From contig NZ_SSMD01000004.1 in assembly GCF_004799325.1 (NCBI RefSeq), forward strand, positions 310,001 to 374,000: a DNA stretch of 64,000 nucleotides. The letters run 5' to 3'. The notes under the pieces were generated by a model that saw nothing but the letters and a program-made list of their open reading frames with translations, was not told the origin of the DNA and ran no database searches. Source of the DNA: Thalassobius vesicularis. GTDB taxonomy: Bacteria; Pseudomonadota; Alphaproteobacteria; Rhodobacterales; Rhodobacteraceae. Position 1 is the stretch's first letter; every line of letters starts with the position of its first letter. Both the position numbers and the translations under genes were made by a program. Positions 49,655 to 58,153 of this stretch are shown piece by piece.

Positions 49655-51042
49655 AACGCCTCATCGAAAAAGGCCTGATGTTCGGGAACCTGATCCATGT
49701 GTCCTCGCCTGCGCTGGTCGAGCGGTATAACCGGGCGTTGATCCATCTGACGGGCAAGCGGACGCAGCTGACGGATTTTCACATCGACATCAGCGGCTAC
49801 TCGCCCGAGGTGGGGGACGAGCTGGGGGATATGCTCTACCTCAATCAGGGGGGGTGTAACCGGCAGTTCATCCTGCTGAGTACCGCGCAGAAGACGGCGC
49901 CTTTGTTGAATGCCAAGTTCTCGATGTCGCGCAGCATTCTGCGCCAGTTCATCGAGGAGAACGAGGCGCAGCTGTTCGCCCTGACGGCGCGGGATGCGGT
50001 GGCGGGGGAGCTGTTGAACTCGGTCTATTCGGTGGCCGATCCGGCGCGGCTGCTGGACATTCGCAAGATCAAGATCGAGGCGGATACGACGGCGGGCACG
50101 GTCAAGGACGCCGAAAAGCTGGGCAAGATGGTCGACCGCTTCATGGAGGAGGACGACGCCTGGTTCGACGACGTGCTGATCGCGGACATGATCGGGCTGG
50201 CCAAACGCACGGGCGACGTGACGCGCAACCCGGTGCGGCTGAAACAGATGGAGTTCACGCAGGACAACTATTGGACGGCGCATTTCGGCGGGGTGTACCT
50301 GTTCCGCTCGGTTCCGCATCCGGCGGTGATCGCGCAGGACAAAACGGCGCTGCGGGATATCGCGATGAAGCACGTGTTCGACTTTGCCGACCGCAACCAG
50401 ATCGCCCATTTCCTGGAGCTGAACCGCCTGGCCGAACCCATCGTCAAGGCGCGGGGCATCGATGCGGGGGCGATCCTGCGGCAGAAGATGGACTTCATCG
50501 TCGTGGACGTGGCGCAGGATCGCGGCATCGACCTGACGGGGGCCACGCGGCGCGATATCCGGGCGCTGGCGCGGGCCCATGCGGATGCCCTGCCGGCAGA
50601 GTTTCACGGGCTACAGGCGCTGGTGCGCTGGGCCGAGGACGAGGGCGAATGGCCCCGCATCGGCAGCGATCACCCAGCCTATTTCTACACGCTGCGGGCG
50701 GCCGATCACCCGGATGCGGACCTGGTGAACATGCTGCTGGCCGAGCTGTCGCCCAAGGACGTGCGGCAGCTGTTCATCTGCCACAAAGAGCTGTTCTACA
50801 GGCTTTATGCCGGCTGGTCCGAGACCAAGAAATCCTATGTGGCCGATTTCCTGGAACGCGAGTATCAGGCGGACAAAGCGGGCGCGCGTCGGGCGCTGTT
50901 CGGGCATGATGCGCCGATGGCAGAACCCGCGCCGCCGCCGCCTCCGCCCGCGCCAAAGCGGGACCTGCTGGATCAGGTCGGTCCGTGGGGCGCGGTGCGC
51001 CGGGCGCAACCAAAGAAAATCAAGGGCCCCTGGGGCGGATAG
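49651..51042 (+). CDS. Unknown 463-residue protein of the cluster, proline-rich tail
   Basis: The start overlaps the previous gene by four bases. The body (1-415) is mixed alpha/beta with LTDFHIDISGYSPEVGDELG, FRSVPHPAVIAQDKTALRDI and WAEDEGEWPRIGSDHPAYF. The tail is unstructured: a poly-proline stretch, then two copies of GPWG (VGPWGAVRRAQ and KGPWGG). I believe this may be DUF6638, but that is a recollection I could not check. No membrane helix is seen. The tail may bind a partner of the cluster. Confidence 0.75.
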   Translation: MKRLIEKGLMFGNLIHVSSPALVERYNRALIHLTGKRTQLTDFHIDISGYSPEVGDELGDMLYLNQGGCNRQFILLSTAQKTAPLLNAKFSMSRSILRQFIEENEAQLFALTARDAVAGELLNSVYSVADPARLLDIRKIKIEADTTAGTVKDAEKLGKMVDRFMEEDDAWFDDVLIADMIGLAKRTGDVTRNPVRLKQMEFTQDNYWTAHFGGVYLFRSVPHPAVIAQDKTALRDIAMKHVFDFADRNQIAHFLELNRLAEPIVKARGIDAGAILRQKMDFIVVDVAQDRGIDLTGATRRDIRALARAHADALPAEFHGLQALVRWAEDEGEWPRIGSDHPAYFYTLRAADHPDADLVNMLLAELSPKDVRQLFICHKELFYRLYAGWSETKKSYVADFLEREYQADKAGARRALFGHDAPMAEPAPPPPPPAPKRDLLDQVGPWGAVRRAQPKKIKGPWGG

Positions 51043-51051
51043 GAGGGAGCA

Positions 51052-51318
51052 ATGTTCGGACTGCTGCGCCTGGTGATCATTGGATTTGTCATCCTGACCA
51101 TTATCTATGTGGGCGTGTCGCTCTATTCCCGCTCGGTCCGGCGCGACAAGCTGGAACGCGAATGGGACGAAGAGGTCAAGAAGGGCGACCGCGAGGATTT
51201 CGTCGAGGACGGGCTGGACGAGTACGAAAACTCGTTCCGGCGCAAGCTGATCTGGCTGGTCTACATCATCCCGGTGGTGATCGTTCTGGCGATCATCTAC
51301 ATGGTGAACATCTACTAA
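51052..51318 (+). CDS. Small two-helix membrane protein of the cluster
   Basis: An 88-residue protein with one helix at each end (LVIIGFVILTIIYVGVSLY and LIWLVYIIPVVIVLAIIYMV). Between them lies a strongly charged, acidic segment REWDEEVKKGDREDFVEDG. Both ends are probably cytoplasmic or both periplasmic. AGGAGGGAG precedes the ATG. No family is recognised. Confidence 0.75.
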   Translation: MFGLLRLVIIGFVILTIIYVGVSLYSRSVRRDKLEREWDEEVKKGDREDFVEDGLDEYENSFRRKLIWLVYIIPVVIVLAIIYMVNIY

Positions 51319-51330
51319 GGAGGGCCGCGA

Positions 51331-51978
51331 ATGGTCTATGTCAAATGGACGTTCTGGATCACGATCTGGCTGATCGTCGGGGCGTTCTTTCACTACACGC
51401 TGCCGCAACACGACATCGTGCGCATCGTCAACACCTACGAAGAACGCGAGGAACTGGGCGACTGGACCCGCATCTTCTGGGCGACGCCGGACGACCAGTC
51501 GGCCAACCTGATCAACCGCGATGTGCAGTTCATTCAGGCGGTCACCCCCGAGGGCAAGGCCAAGGTCTATCGCAACGAGGATACCGGCTGGCACTGGCCG
51601 CCCTATTTCAAGTTCGACACGGCCAACCTGTACACCGAGGCGAATGACGCGAAATCCACCAAGGAAAACCCCGAGTGGTACGCGATCACCCATTACGGCT
51701 GGCGCAACGAATACTGGACGGTCTTCCCCAACGCGGTGGCGATCAAGCGGGTGGACGGGCCTGATGCGACGATTATTCCGTGGCTGAACATCCTGATCCT
51801 GACGCTGTTCTTTGCGCTGATCTGGGCCGTGCGCGTGCGCTGGATCCGCTTCCGTCAGGCGCGGATCGACCCGGTGCTGGAGGATATCGAGGACGGCTGG
51901 GACGCCGCGGGCGACCGGATCGCGGAAAAACGCGGCCGGGTGCGGCGCTGGCTGGACAGCTGGAAATCCAAGAAATGA
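51331..51978 (+). CDS. DUF1523 family membrane protein
   Basis: A 215-residue protein with an N-terminal membrane helix (WTFWITIWLIVGAFFHYTL) and a second near residues 150-170 (WLNILILTLFFALIWAV). The periplasmic part between them contains HYGWRNEYWTVFPNAVAIKR, typical of DUF1523. The cytoplasmic tail is charged. The family's role is unknown. AAGGAGGG lies upstream, and the gene ends the seven-gene cluster, followed by a terminator. Confidence 0.85.
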   Translation: MVYVKWTFWITIWLIVGAFFHYTLPQHDIVRIVNTYEEREELGDWTRIFWATPDDQSANLINRDVQFIQAVTPEGKAKVYRNEDTGWHWPPYFKFDTANLYTEANDAKSTKENPEWYAITHYGWRNEYWTVFPNAVAIKRVDGPDATIIPWLNILILTLFFALIWAVRVRWIRFRQARIDPVLEDIEDGWDAAGDRIAEKRGRVRRWLDSWKSKK

Positions 51979-51982
51979 GGCA

Positions 51983-52008
51983 AGGGCCGGGCGGTTCGCC
52001 CGGCCTTT
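51983..52008 (+). terminator. Intrinsic terminator of the AAA+ cluster
   Basis: GGCCGGGCG and CGCCCGGCC form a nine-base-pair stem with a three-base loop, followed by TTT. It lies six bases after the DUF1523 stop and next to the ackA stop on the other strand, so it may serve both. Confidence 0.8.
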
Positions 52009-52011
52009 CGC

Positions 52012-53073
52012 TTAGCGCCCCGCGGCGATCAGGTTCAGCGCATCGCGGGCGATCTGACGCTCTTCGTCCGCCGGAACGACATGCACGGGCAGATCCCCCA
52101 GGAATGCCAGATGCTGTAGGATACGGGTGCGTATGGGTTCCGCATTCTCACCGATCCCGCCGGTAAAGGCGATGGCGTCGATGCCCCCCATTGCAACGAT
52201 GGCCGAGCCTGCCTCTCGCGCCGCCCAATAGCAGTAATGCTCGATCGCGAAATGCGCCTCGGGGGCGTCGGTGGCCAGCAGTTGCACCATGTCATTGGTG
52301 CCGCCCAGACCCTTCAACCCGCAGTCCTTGTTCAGCATCTTGATGGTGGCGTCGATGCCGTAATCCTGCGCCAGTCGCAGCACGGCCATGCTGTCGAAGG
52401 CACCGGGACGGGTGCCCATGACCAGCCCCTCGACCGGGGAATAACCCATCGAACTGGCGACGGATTTGCCATCGACAATCGCGCACAGCGATGAGCCGTT
52501 GCCCAGATGCAGCGCCAGCAGGCGGCGCGGCAGGGAGGGCCCCAGCGCCTCGACCAGCGAGGCATAGGACAGCCCGTGGAACCCGTAGCGGCGGATGCCC
52601 TTGTCCCGCTCGGATTGCGGGATGGCGTAGGTGGTTACGAGGGGCGCGTTGCCAGCGTGAAAGGCGGTGTCGAAGCTGGCATATTGCGGCAGGTCCGGCA
52701 CCAGCGCGGCCAGCGCGCGGATGGCCGACAGGTTGTGCGGATTGTGCAGCGGTGCCAAGGGGTTATACCCCTCGATCTGCGTCATCACGGCGTCGGTCAG
52801 GCGCACCGGGTCGTGCAATTCTCCGCCGTGGACGATGCGGTGGGCGGCGCCGGTCAGCGCCTCGGCCGGGTGGCCCTGAGCGGCCAGCGCCTGCAGGATC
52901 GTCTTGAACGCGGCCTTGTGGTCGGGGGCAAAGGCGGGCTGGTCCAGCGTGCCCAGCTTGATGCGGGCCTTGCCGCCGATCTCGGTCACCTTGCCTTGCA
53001 GGATCGCGGTCAGGTGTTCGTCGAACAGCTCGACCTTGATCGAGCTGGAGCCAGCATTGACGACCAGGATCAT
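52012..53073 (-). CDS. ackA: Acetate kinase
   Basis: A 353-residue kinase, somewhat shorter than the usual 400. It has the N-terminal ILVVNAGSSSIKVELFD, FDTAFHAG, RRYGFHGLSYASL, the phosphate loop HLGNGSSLCAI, GTRPGAFD and FTGGIGENA, all catalytic hallmarks. It interconverts acetyl phosphate plus ADP with acetate plus ATP. It overlaps pta by four bases. The shorter length suggests deletions in loops, not a broken gene. The pair is downstream of tauR. Confidence 0.95.
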   Translation of the reverse strand: MILVVNAGSSSIKVELFDEHLTAILQGKVTEIGGKARIKLGTLDQPAFAPDHKAAFKTILQALAAQGHPAEALTGAAHRIVHGGELHDPVRLTDAVMTQIEGYNPLAPLHNPHNLSAIRALAALVPDLPQYASFDTAFHAGNAPLVTTYAIPQSERDKGIRRYGFHGLSYASLVEALGPSLPRRLLALHLGNGSSLCAIVDGKSVASSMGYSPVEGLVMGTRPGAFDSMAVLRLAQDYGIDATIKMLNKDCGLKGLGGTNDMVQLLATDAPEAHFAIEHYCYWAAREAGSAIVAMGGIDAIAFTGGIGENAEPIRTRILQHLAFLGDLPVHVVPADEERQIARDALNLIAAGR

Positions 53074-54020
53074 TCCGGTGCCCCCGCCGCGATCACGCCC
53101 AACGCGGCCGAGGCGATGCGCGCCGGGGCCGCTTGCGCGCGCGAGGTCAGCAGGATCGGTACCTTGGCCCCCAGCACCAGACCGGCGGCGCAGCAGCCCA
53201 TGCCCAGCACCATCAGCTTGAACACGGCGTTGGCGGTGGTGATGTTGGGGCTGAGGATGATGTCCGCATCGCCACAGACGGGCGAGTCAAAGCCCTTGGC
53301 GATGGCGGCCTCTTTCGACAGGATCAGGTCCATCGCCATCGGGCCGGTCACGACGCAATGGGGCAGGGCGTCCTTGGCCCACTCGGCGATCTGGCGCGCT
53401 TCGACCGAGTTCGGCAGCGAGGGGATCGGGTCCTCGGTCGCGGACAGAATCCCGCATTTCGGGTCCTTGATGCCCAACTGATGCGCCAGTTTTACGGCGT
53501 GGCGCAGGCATTCCTTGCGGGTCTCGACATCCGGATCGACGTTCAGCGCGCCGTCGGTCATCAGCAACGGCCGGTCCGAACCGGGCGCGGTGATGTGAAA
53601 CACGTGGCCGCAGCGGGTGCCGGGTTCACGCAGGCCAGCCGAGACCGGCAGCAACCCCTTGAGGAAGGTCGAGGTGTGGATCTGCCCCTTCATGATCGCC
53701 TGCACCTCGCCGTTGCGGGCCAGTTCGGCGGCCTTGGGGGCGGCGGTTACGTGGGGGGCCTCGATCAGGGGGATGCCGGTGATGTCCCACTCGATCTCGT
53801 CGGCGGTGGCCTTGATCTTGTCGACGTCGCCGATCAGCACCGGCTTGGCCAGCCCCAGATCGGCGGCTTCGCGGATCCCCTCCAACGCGTTGACAGAGCC
53901 CGCGTTGACCAGCGCGACGCGCGGTTTGGGCAGGTCATGCGCCTGATTCAGCAGGCGCTGCGGGGCCTGCGCGGTGACGGGGGACAGAAACGGAAACGGG
54001 TCACGAACCGACATTTGCAT
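53070..54020 (-). CDS. pta: Phosphate acetyltransferase (PTA/PTB family)
   Basis: A 316-residue protein with only the PTA_PTB catalytic domain. It has KGQIHTSTFLKGLL, the DGALNVDPD segment and the C-terminal CGDADIILSPNITTANAVFK. Such short enzymes convert acetyl phosphate and CoA into acetyl-CoA. A butyryl or other acyl phosphate specificity cannot be excluded. With taurine catabolism nearby, a role in using Xsc-made acetyl phosphate is plausible. The start at 54020 follows GAAAGGT. It overlaps ackA, so the two form one operon. Confidence 0.92.
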   Translation of the reverse strand: MQMSVRDPFPFLSPVTAQAPQRLLNQAHDLPKPRVALVNAGSVNALEGIREAADLGLAKPVLIGDVDKIKATADEIEWDITGIPLIEAPHVTAAPKAAELARNGEVQAIMKGQIHTSTFLKGLLPVSAGLREPGTRCGHVFHITAPGSDRPLLMTDGALNVDPDVETRKECLRHAVKLAHQLGIKDPKCGILSATEDPIPSLPNSVEARQIAEWAKDALPHCVVTGPMAMDLILSKEAAIAKGFDSPVCGDADIILSPNITTANAVFKLMVLGMGCCAAGLVLGAKVPILLTSRAQAAPARIASAALGVIAAGAPE

Positions 54021-54133
54021 CGTACTTACCTTTCGCTGCGGGGCAGCCTTTGCATCGCTGGGCAGCGTAACAGAGCCGTGTCGGGGGGCCATACCTTCCG
54101 TTGCGGTCGCCGCGCTGCGGCATTTTTGTCCGC

Positions 54134-55600
54134 CTACGGGGCGGGCAGGGCGGCGATCGCCTGGGCGATGCGCGCGATGCCTTCGGGGATCCGCTCGGCC
54201 GGGATCGAGGAATAGGCCAGACGGTAGAAATTCGCGGGCGGATTGGGGGCGGAAAAGAAGTGCCGCCCCGGCTCGATCAGCACGTCGCGCTGCATCAGGG
54301 CGGCGGTCAAAGCCTGCGTGTCCACGTGATCGGGCGCGCGCATCCAGAAGGACGAGCCGCCAAACGCGCCGCTGCCCGCGATGGTCAGGCCATGCTGGCG
54401 GATCGCGGCCTCCATCACGCGACGACGGTCGGCCAGCACCTTGCCCATCTTGCGGATTTGCGCGTCGTAATGGCCCAGCGACAGGAAATAGGCGGCGGTG
54501 CGCTGCACATGCCCCGGCGGGTGGCGCAGCACGCTGGCACGCAGGGCGCGGGCCTCGCGGATGAAGGGTTCGGAGCCGACCAGATAACCCAGCCGCAACC
54601 CCGGAAACAGCGACTTGGAGAAGCTGCCGACATAGATCACCCGCCCGTCCGCATCCAGCGATTTCAGGGCTGGCGATGGCGGCGAGAGGAACGACATCTC
54701 GAACTCGTAGTCATCCTCGACGATCAGCGCGTCCATCTCTCGTGCCCGGCGCAGCAACGCGCGGCGGCGGTCCAGCGGCATGGTCGCGGCGGTCGGACAT
54801 TGGTGCGACGGAGTGGTGAAAATCACGTCCGCCTGCGGGATGTCCTGCGGCGGCAAGCCGTTGGAATCGACGCTGACCGGGGCCATGTGACAGCGCGATT
54901 GCGTCAGGATATCCCGCAGCGCGCTGTAGCAGGGGTTTTCGACCACGGCGACGCGCCGCTGGGTCAGCAGCACCTGCGCGGCCAGCCACAACGCATTCTG
55001 CGCGCCCAGCGTCAGCAGCACCTGATCGGGCCGCGCAATGATCCCGCGCCGGGGCAGGCTGTGGCGCAGGATGAACTCGATCAGCTTGGGGTCGTCCTTG
55101 TCGTAATAGTCGGTGGTGAGGGCGGTAAAATCCTTTTGCCCCAACGCCTTGAGCGCACATAGCCGCCAGTTCGCATGGTCGAACAGCGCCGGGTCCGTCT
55201 GCCCGTAGATGAACGGATACCGGTAGCGAGACCAGTCCTGCGGGCGCTCGGGCACGACCCCGCCGGTGAAGCGCTGACCGATGGCGCGCGCCCAATCCAC
55301 CGCCTCGGACGGGGCCACTTGCGGCGGATCGGCGGGCGGCTCGGGCGCCGTGTCCGACACGAAATACCCCGAGCGCCCCCGCGACGACAGATAGTCGCTG
55401 GCGACCAGCTCGGTATAGGCCAGGGTCACGGTGATCCGGCTGACGCCCAGGTGCAGGGCCAGCTTGCGGGACGAGGGCAGCTTTTCCCCGCGCGCGAACC
55501 GGCCGGACAGGATGCCTTGCGCGATCATCTGCTGGATCTGCGCCTGAAAGGTGCCCTGCGACTGCGGGTCCAGGAAAAAGGTTTCCGCCGGAATGCTCAT
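54134..55600 (-). CDS. tauR: MocR-type regulator, probable TauR
   Basis: A 488-residue protein. A GntR winged helix-turn-helix (FARGEKLPSSRKLALHLG, about 33-50) is fused to an aminotransferase-like domain with its PLP lysine in GSFSKSLFPGLRLGY. The stretch PFIYGQTDPALFDHANWRLC is typical of the TauR/PdxR group. TauR activates taurine genes in Rhodobacter capsulatus. Tpa lies nearby, and CTGGAC repeats like the TauR sites I recall occur before tpa and before tauR itself. PdxR, the vitamin B6 regulator, is the main alternative. Confidence 0.85.
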   Translation of the reverse strand: MSIPAETFFLDPQSQGTFQAQIQQMIAQGILSGRFARGEKLPSSRKLALHLGVSRITVTLAYTELVASDYLSSRGRSGYFVSDTAPEPPADPPQVAPSEAVDWARAIGQRFTGGVVPERPQDWSRYRYPFIYGQTDPALFDHANWRLCALKALGQKDFTALTTDYYDKDDPKLIEFILRHSLPRRGIIARPDQVLLTLGAQNALWLAAQVLLTQRRVAVVENPCYSALRDILTQSRCHMAPVSVDSNGLPPQDIPQADVIFTTPSHQCPTAATMPLDRRRALLRRAREMDALIVEDDYEFEMSFLSPPSPALKSLDADGRVIYVGSFSKSLFPGLRLGYLVGSEPFIREARALRASVLRHPPGHVQRTAAYFLSLGHYDAQIRKMGKVLADRRRVMEAAIRQHGLTIAGSGAFGGSSFWMRAPDHVDTQALTAALMQRDVLIEPGRHFFSAPNPPANFYRLAYSSIPAERIPEGIARIAQAIAALPAP

Positions 55601-55614
55601 GCGATCAGCTTAGT

Positions 55615-55646
55615 CTGGACTTATCCGCGAAACAATCTGGTCTGAT
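55615..55646. promoter_or_regulatory. Direct-repeat operator upstream of tauR
   Basis: CTGGACTTAT (55615-55624) and CTGGTCTGAT (55637-55646) are in the same orientation with starts 22 bases apart. The first ends 15 bases or more from the tauR start, inside its promoter. The same repeat with the same phasing occurs before tpa. It is a likely TauR autoregulation site. Confidence 0.55.
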
Positions 55647-55697
55647 GACATCGGGCGGCGGATCGGGCAGGTTGGTCGGTAACGACAGGAGGCGCAG

Positions 55698-56582
55698 ATG
55701 AAGATTGCAGTGATGGGCGCGGGTGCGGTCGGGTGCTACTACGGCGCGATGCTGGCGCTGGCGGGGCACCAGGTCACCCTGATCGGACGCCCCGCATTGG
55801 TCGAGGCGGTCTCGGCCAACGGCCTGATCCTGGAGAAAGCCGGCGCGCGCCATGTCTGCGCGGTGCAGGCCAGCACCGACCCCTCTGCAATCACCGGGGC
55901 CCAGATGGTGCTGTTCTGCGTCAAATCCGGCGACACCGCCGCTGCAGGCGCCCAGATCGCCCCGTACCTTGGCGATGACACCCTGCTGCTGAGCCTGCAA
56001 AACGGCATTTCGAACCCCGAAACGCTGGAGCACGCCACGGATCACAAGGCCATCGCCGCCGTCGTCTACATGGCCAGCGCAATGGTCGCCCCGGGCGTCG
56101 TGCGCCACGAAGGGCGCGGCGAGCTGGCCATCGGCGGCCCCGATGCCACACGCGCCGCCGAAACCCTGAACGCCGCGCAAATCCAGACCGAGGTGTCGGC
56201 TAACGTCATGGGCCTGTTGTGGGGCAAATTGCTGATCAACTGCGCCTACAACGCGATCTCGGCCATCGCGCGCATGCCCTACGGCACCTTCTACGCCGTC
56301 GACGGACTTCCCCAACTGATCGAGGATATCACCGCCGAATGCCTCGCCGTCGCCCGGGCCGAGGGCGTCACCCTCCCCGAAGGCACCCTGCAAACAATCC
56401 GCAACGTCCCCGGCTGGATGCCCGCGCAATATTCCTCGACCGCGCAGGACGTGATGCGCGGCCGCCCCACGGAAATCGACTTCCTCAACGGCGAAATCCT
56501 GCGCCGCGCCGCGCGCCACGGCATCGACGTGCCGATCAACCGCACCCTGACCCTGCTGACCAAGCTGGCCGAGATGCAGTAA
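55698..56582 (+). CDS. 2-dehydropantoate 2-reductase family protein (ApbA/PanE)
   Basis: A 294-residue NADPH oxidoreductase with the N-terminal motif IAVMGAGAVGCYYGAML and CVKSGDT. The C-terminal ApbA domain has GKLLINCAYNAISAIARMPY and PAQYSSTAQDVMRGRPTEIDFLNG. Ketopantoate reductase makes pantoate for CoA synthesis. Paralogues with other substrates are common, so panE is not certain. It is divergent from tauR and shares its operator region, which raises the chance that it belongs to the sulfonate module. Confidence 0.88.
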   Translation: MKIAVMGAGAVGCYYGAMLALAGHQVTLIGRPALVEAVSANGLILEKAGARHVCAVQASTDPSAITGAQMVLFCVKSGDTAAAGAQIAPYLGDDTLLLSLQNGISNPETLEHATDHKAIAAVVYMASAMVAPGVVRHEGRGELAIGGPDATRAAETLNAAQIQTEVSANVMGLLWGKLLINCAYNAISAIARMPYGTFYAVDGLPQLIEDITAECLAVARAEGVTLPEGTLQTIRNVPGWMPAQYSSTAQDVMRGRPTEIDFLNGEILRRAARHGIDVPINRTLTLLTKLAEMQ

Positions 56583-56585
56583 AAA

Positions 56586-56620
56586 AGGGCCGGGAAAACT
56601 CCCCAGCCCTTCTTCTTTTT
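56586..56620 (+). terminator. Possible terminator of the ketopantoate reductase-like gene
   Basis: AGGGCCGGGA and CCCCAGCCCT pair with two mismatches around a short loop. They are followed by a T-rich run that is the start of type B repeat copy 3. Confidence 0.5.
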
Positions 56621-56667
56621 CCAAATATCCCGGGGGGAGGCCGCAGGCCGGGGGGCAGCGCCCCCTT
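56607..56667 (-). repeat. Type B composite repeat, copy 3
   Basis: On the minus strand: GGGGGCGCTGCCCCCC, the CGGCCTGCGGCC hairpin, CCCCCCGGGATATTTGG and AAAAAGAAGAAGG. It is nearly identical in order to copy 2 and overlaps the tpa stop. Confidence 0.7.
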
Positions 56668-58066
56668 ACCCGAACACCTTCGTCAGCGCCGCGTCCACCG
56701 TGTTGGTGATGAAGTCGATATCATCCGCCGTCACGATCAGCGCCGGCGAGAAACACAGCACGTTGTTCCGCCCGGGGATCGAGCGGTTGGACGCCCCGAT
56801 GATCAGCCCCGCCGCGCCACAGGCCGCAACCACGGCCGCCATGTCCTTCTCGTCCACCGGCTCTTTCGTGGTGCGATCCTTCACCAGCTCGGCGCCCTGG
56901 AACAGGCCGATCCCGCGCACGTCACCGATCACCGCATGCTTCTCCATCAGCGCGCGGAGGTTGCCCATCAGCCGCGCGCCCATGGCGGTGCAGTTCTCCA
57001 GCAGACCCTCGTCCTCGATGATCTTCATGTTCTCCAGCGCCGCCGCCGGTCCGGCCACGCAACCGCCAAAGGTCGAGATATCGCGGAAATGGTCCAGCTT
57101 GTCCGAGGGATCGGATTTGAACATCTCGAACACCTCTTCGGTGGTCACACAGATCGCGATCGCCGCATAGCCCGAGGCCACACCCTTCGCCATCGTCACG
57201 AAATCCGGCTTGATGCCGTAATGCTGATACCCGAACCATTGCGAGCCGGTCCGCCCGATGCCGCAGACCACCTCGTCGATATGCAGCAGGATGTTGTATT
57301 GCTTGCAGATCTCCTGCACGCGCTCCCAATAGCCCTCGGGCGGGGTGATGACGCCGCCACCCGCGGTGACCGGCTCCAGACACAGCCCGCCGATGGTGTC
57401 GGGGCCTTCGCGCAGAATGACCTCTTCGATCAGGTTCGCGGCAGCAATGCCGAACTCACGACCCGACAGATGGCCCAGGCCCAGCTCTTCCTTGCGATAC
57501 TCCAGGCAATGCGGCACACGCACAAAGCCCGGCGCGAAGGGGCCGTACTGCATGTTGCGCTCGTCCTGCCCACCCGCCGACATCGCGGCCAGAGTGCCAC
57601 CGTGGTAATCGCGGTCGCGGTACAGGATCTTGTGCTTGGTGCCGCCGTATTTCTTGTGCGCGATCTGGCGGATCATCTTGAACGCCTTCTCGTTCGCCTC
57701 AGAGCCCGAGTTGGTATAGTAGACCCGGCTCATCCCCGGCATCTTCTCGATCAGCTTCTGGGCAAAGATCGACCCGGGGATCGAGCCCGCCGACTGCGCG
57801 AAATAGCACAGTTTCATCAGCTGATCGCGCACCGCATCGGCAATCTGCGCACGCCCGTAGCCGACGTTCACAGTCCACACCCCGCCCGAGACAGCGTCCA
57901 GGTATTCCTTGCCGTTCTGATCCCAAACGCGCATCCCTTTGCCTTCGATGATGATACGCGGATCGCCGGTCTCGAACGGCTTGTGCTGGGTCAGGTGATG
58001 CCAGACATGGGCGCGGTCAGCGTCCACCACGGCGCGAATATCGTTGTCGAGAGTGCCATCCATCAT
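56666..58066 (-). CDS. tpa: Taurine-pyruvate aminotransferase
   Basis: A 466-residue class III aminotransferase. It has the Tpa-like N-terminus DADRAHVWHHLTQHKPFETG, the SAGSIPGSIF segment, GSEANEKAFKM and the PLP lysine in TMAKGVASGY. It converts taurine plus pyruvate to sulfoacetaldehyde plus alanine. The sequence follows the Roseobacter Tpa proteins I know. Xsc and the taurine transporter genes are not in the window. Two CTGGAC repeats lie 88 bases upstream. Its start is MMDGTL at 58066. Confidence 0.9.
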   Translation of the reverse strand: MMDGTLDNDIRAVVDADRAHVWHHLTQHKPFETGDPRIIIEGKGMRVWDQNGKEYLDAVSGGVWTVNVGYGRAQIADAVRDQLMKLCYFAQSAGSIPGSIFAQKLIEKMPGMSRVYYTNSGSEANEKAFKMIRQIAHKKYGGTKHKILYRDRDYHGGTLAAMSAGGQDERNMQYGPFAPGFVRVPHCLEYRKEELGLGHLSGREFGIAAANLIEEVILREGPDTIGGLCLEPVTAGGGVITPPEGYWERVQEICKQYNILLHIDEVVCGIGRTGSQWFGYQHYGIKPDFVTMAKGVASGYAAIAICVTTEEVFEMFKSDPSDKLDHFRDISTFGGCVAGPAAALENMKIIEDEGLLENCTAMGARLMGNLRALMEKHAVIGDVRGIGLFQGAELVKDRTTKEPVDEKDMAAVVAACGAAGLIIGASNRSIPGRNNVLCFSPALIVTADDIDFITNTVDAALTKVFG

Positions 58067-58153
58067 CTTCGGGCTCCGTCAGAAAAGAATAATGCCACGC
58101 TGAAACCGGCGTGGACTGCTACCGGCATTACACACCCGCAAGGGGCCTGTTGA

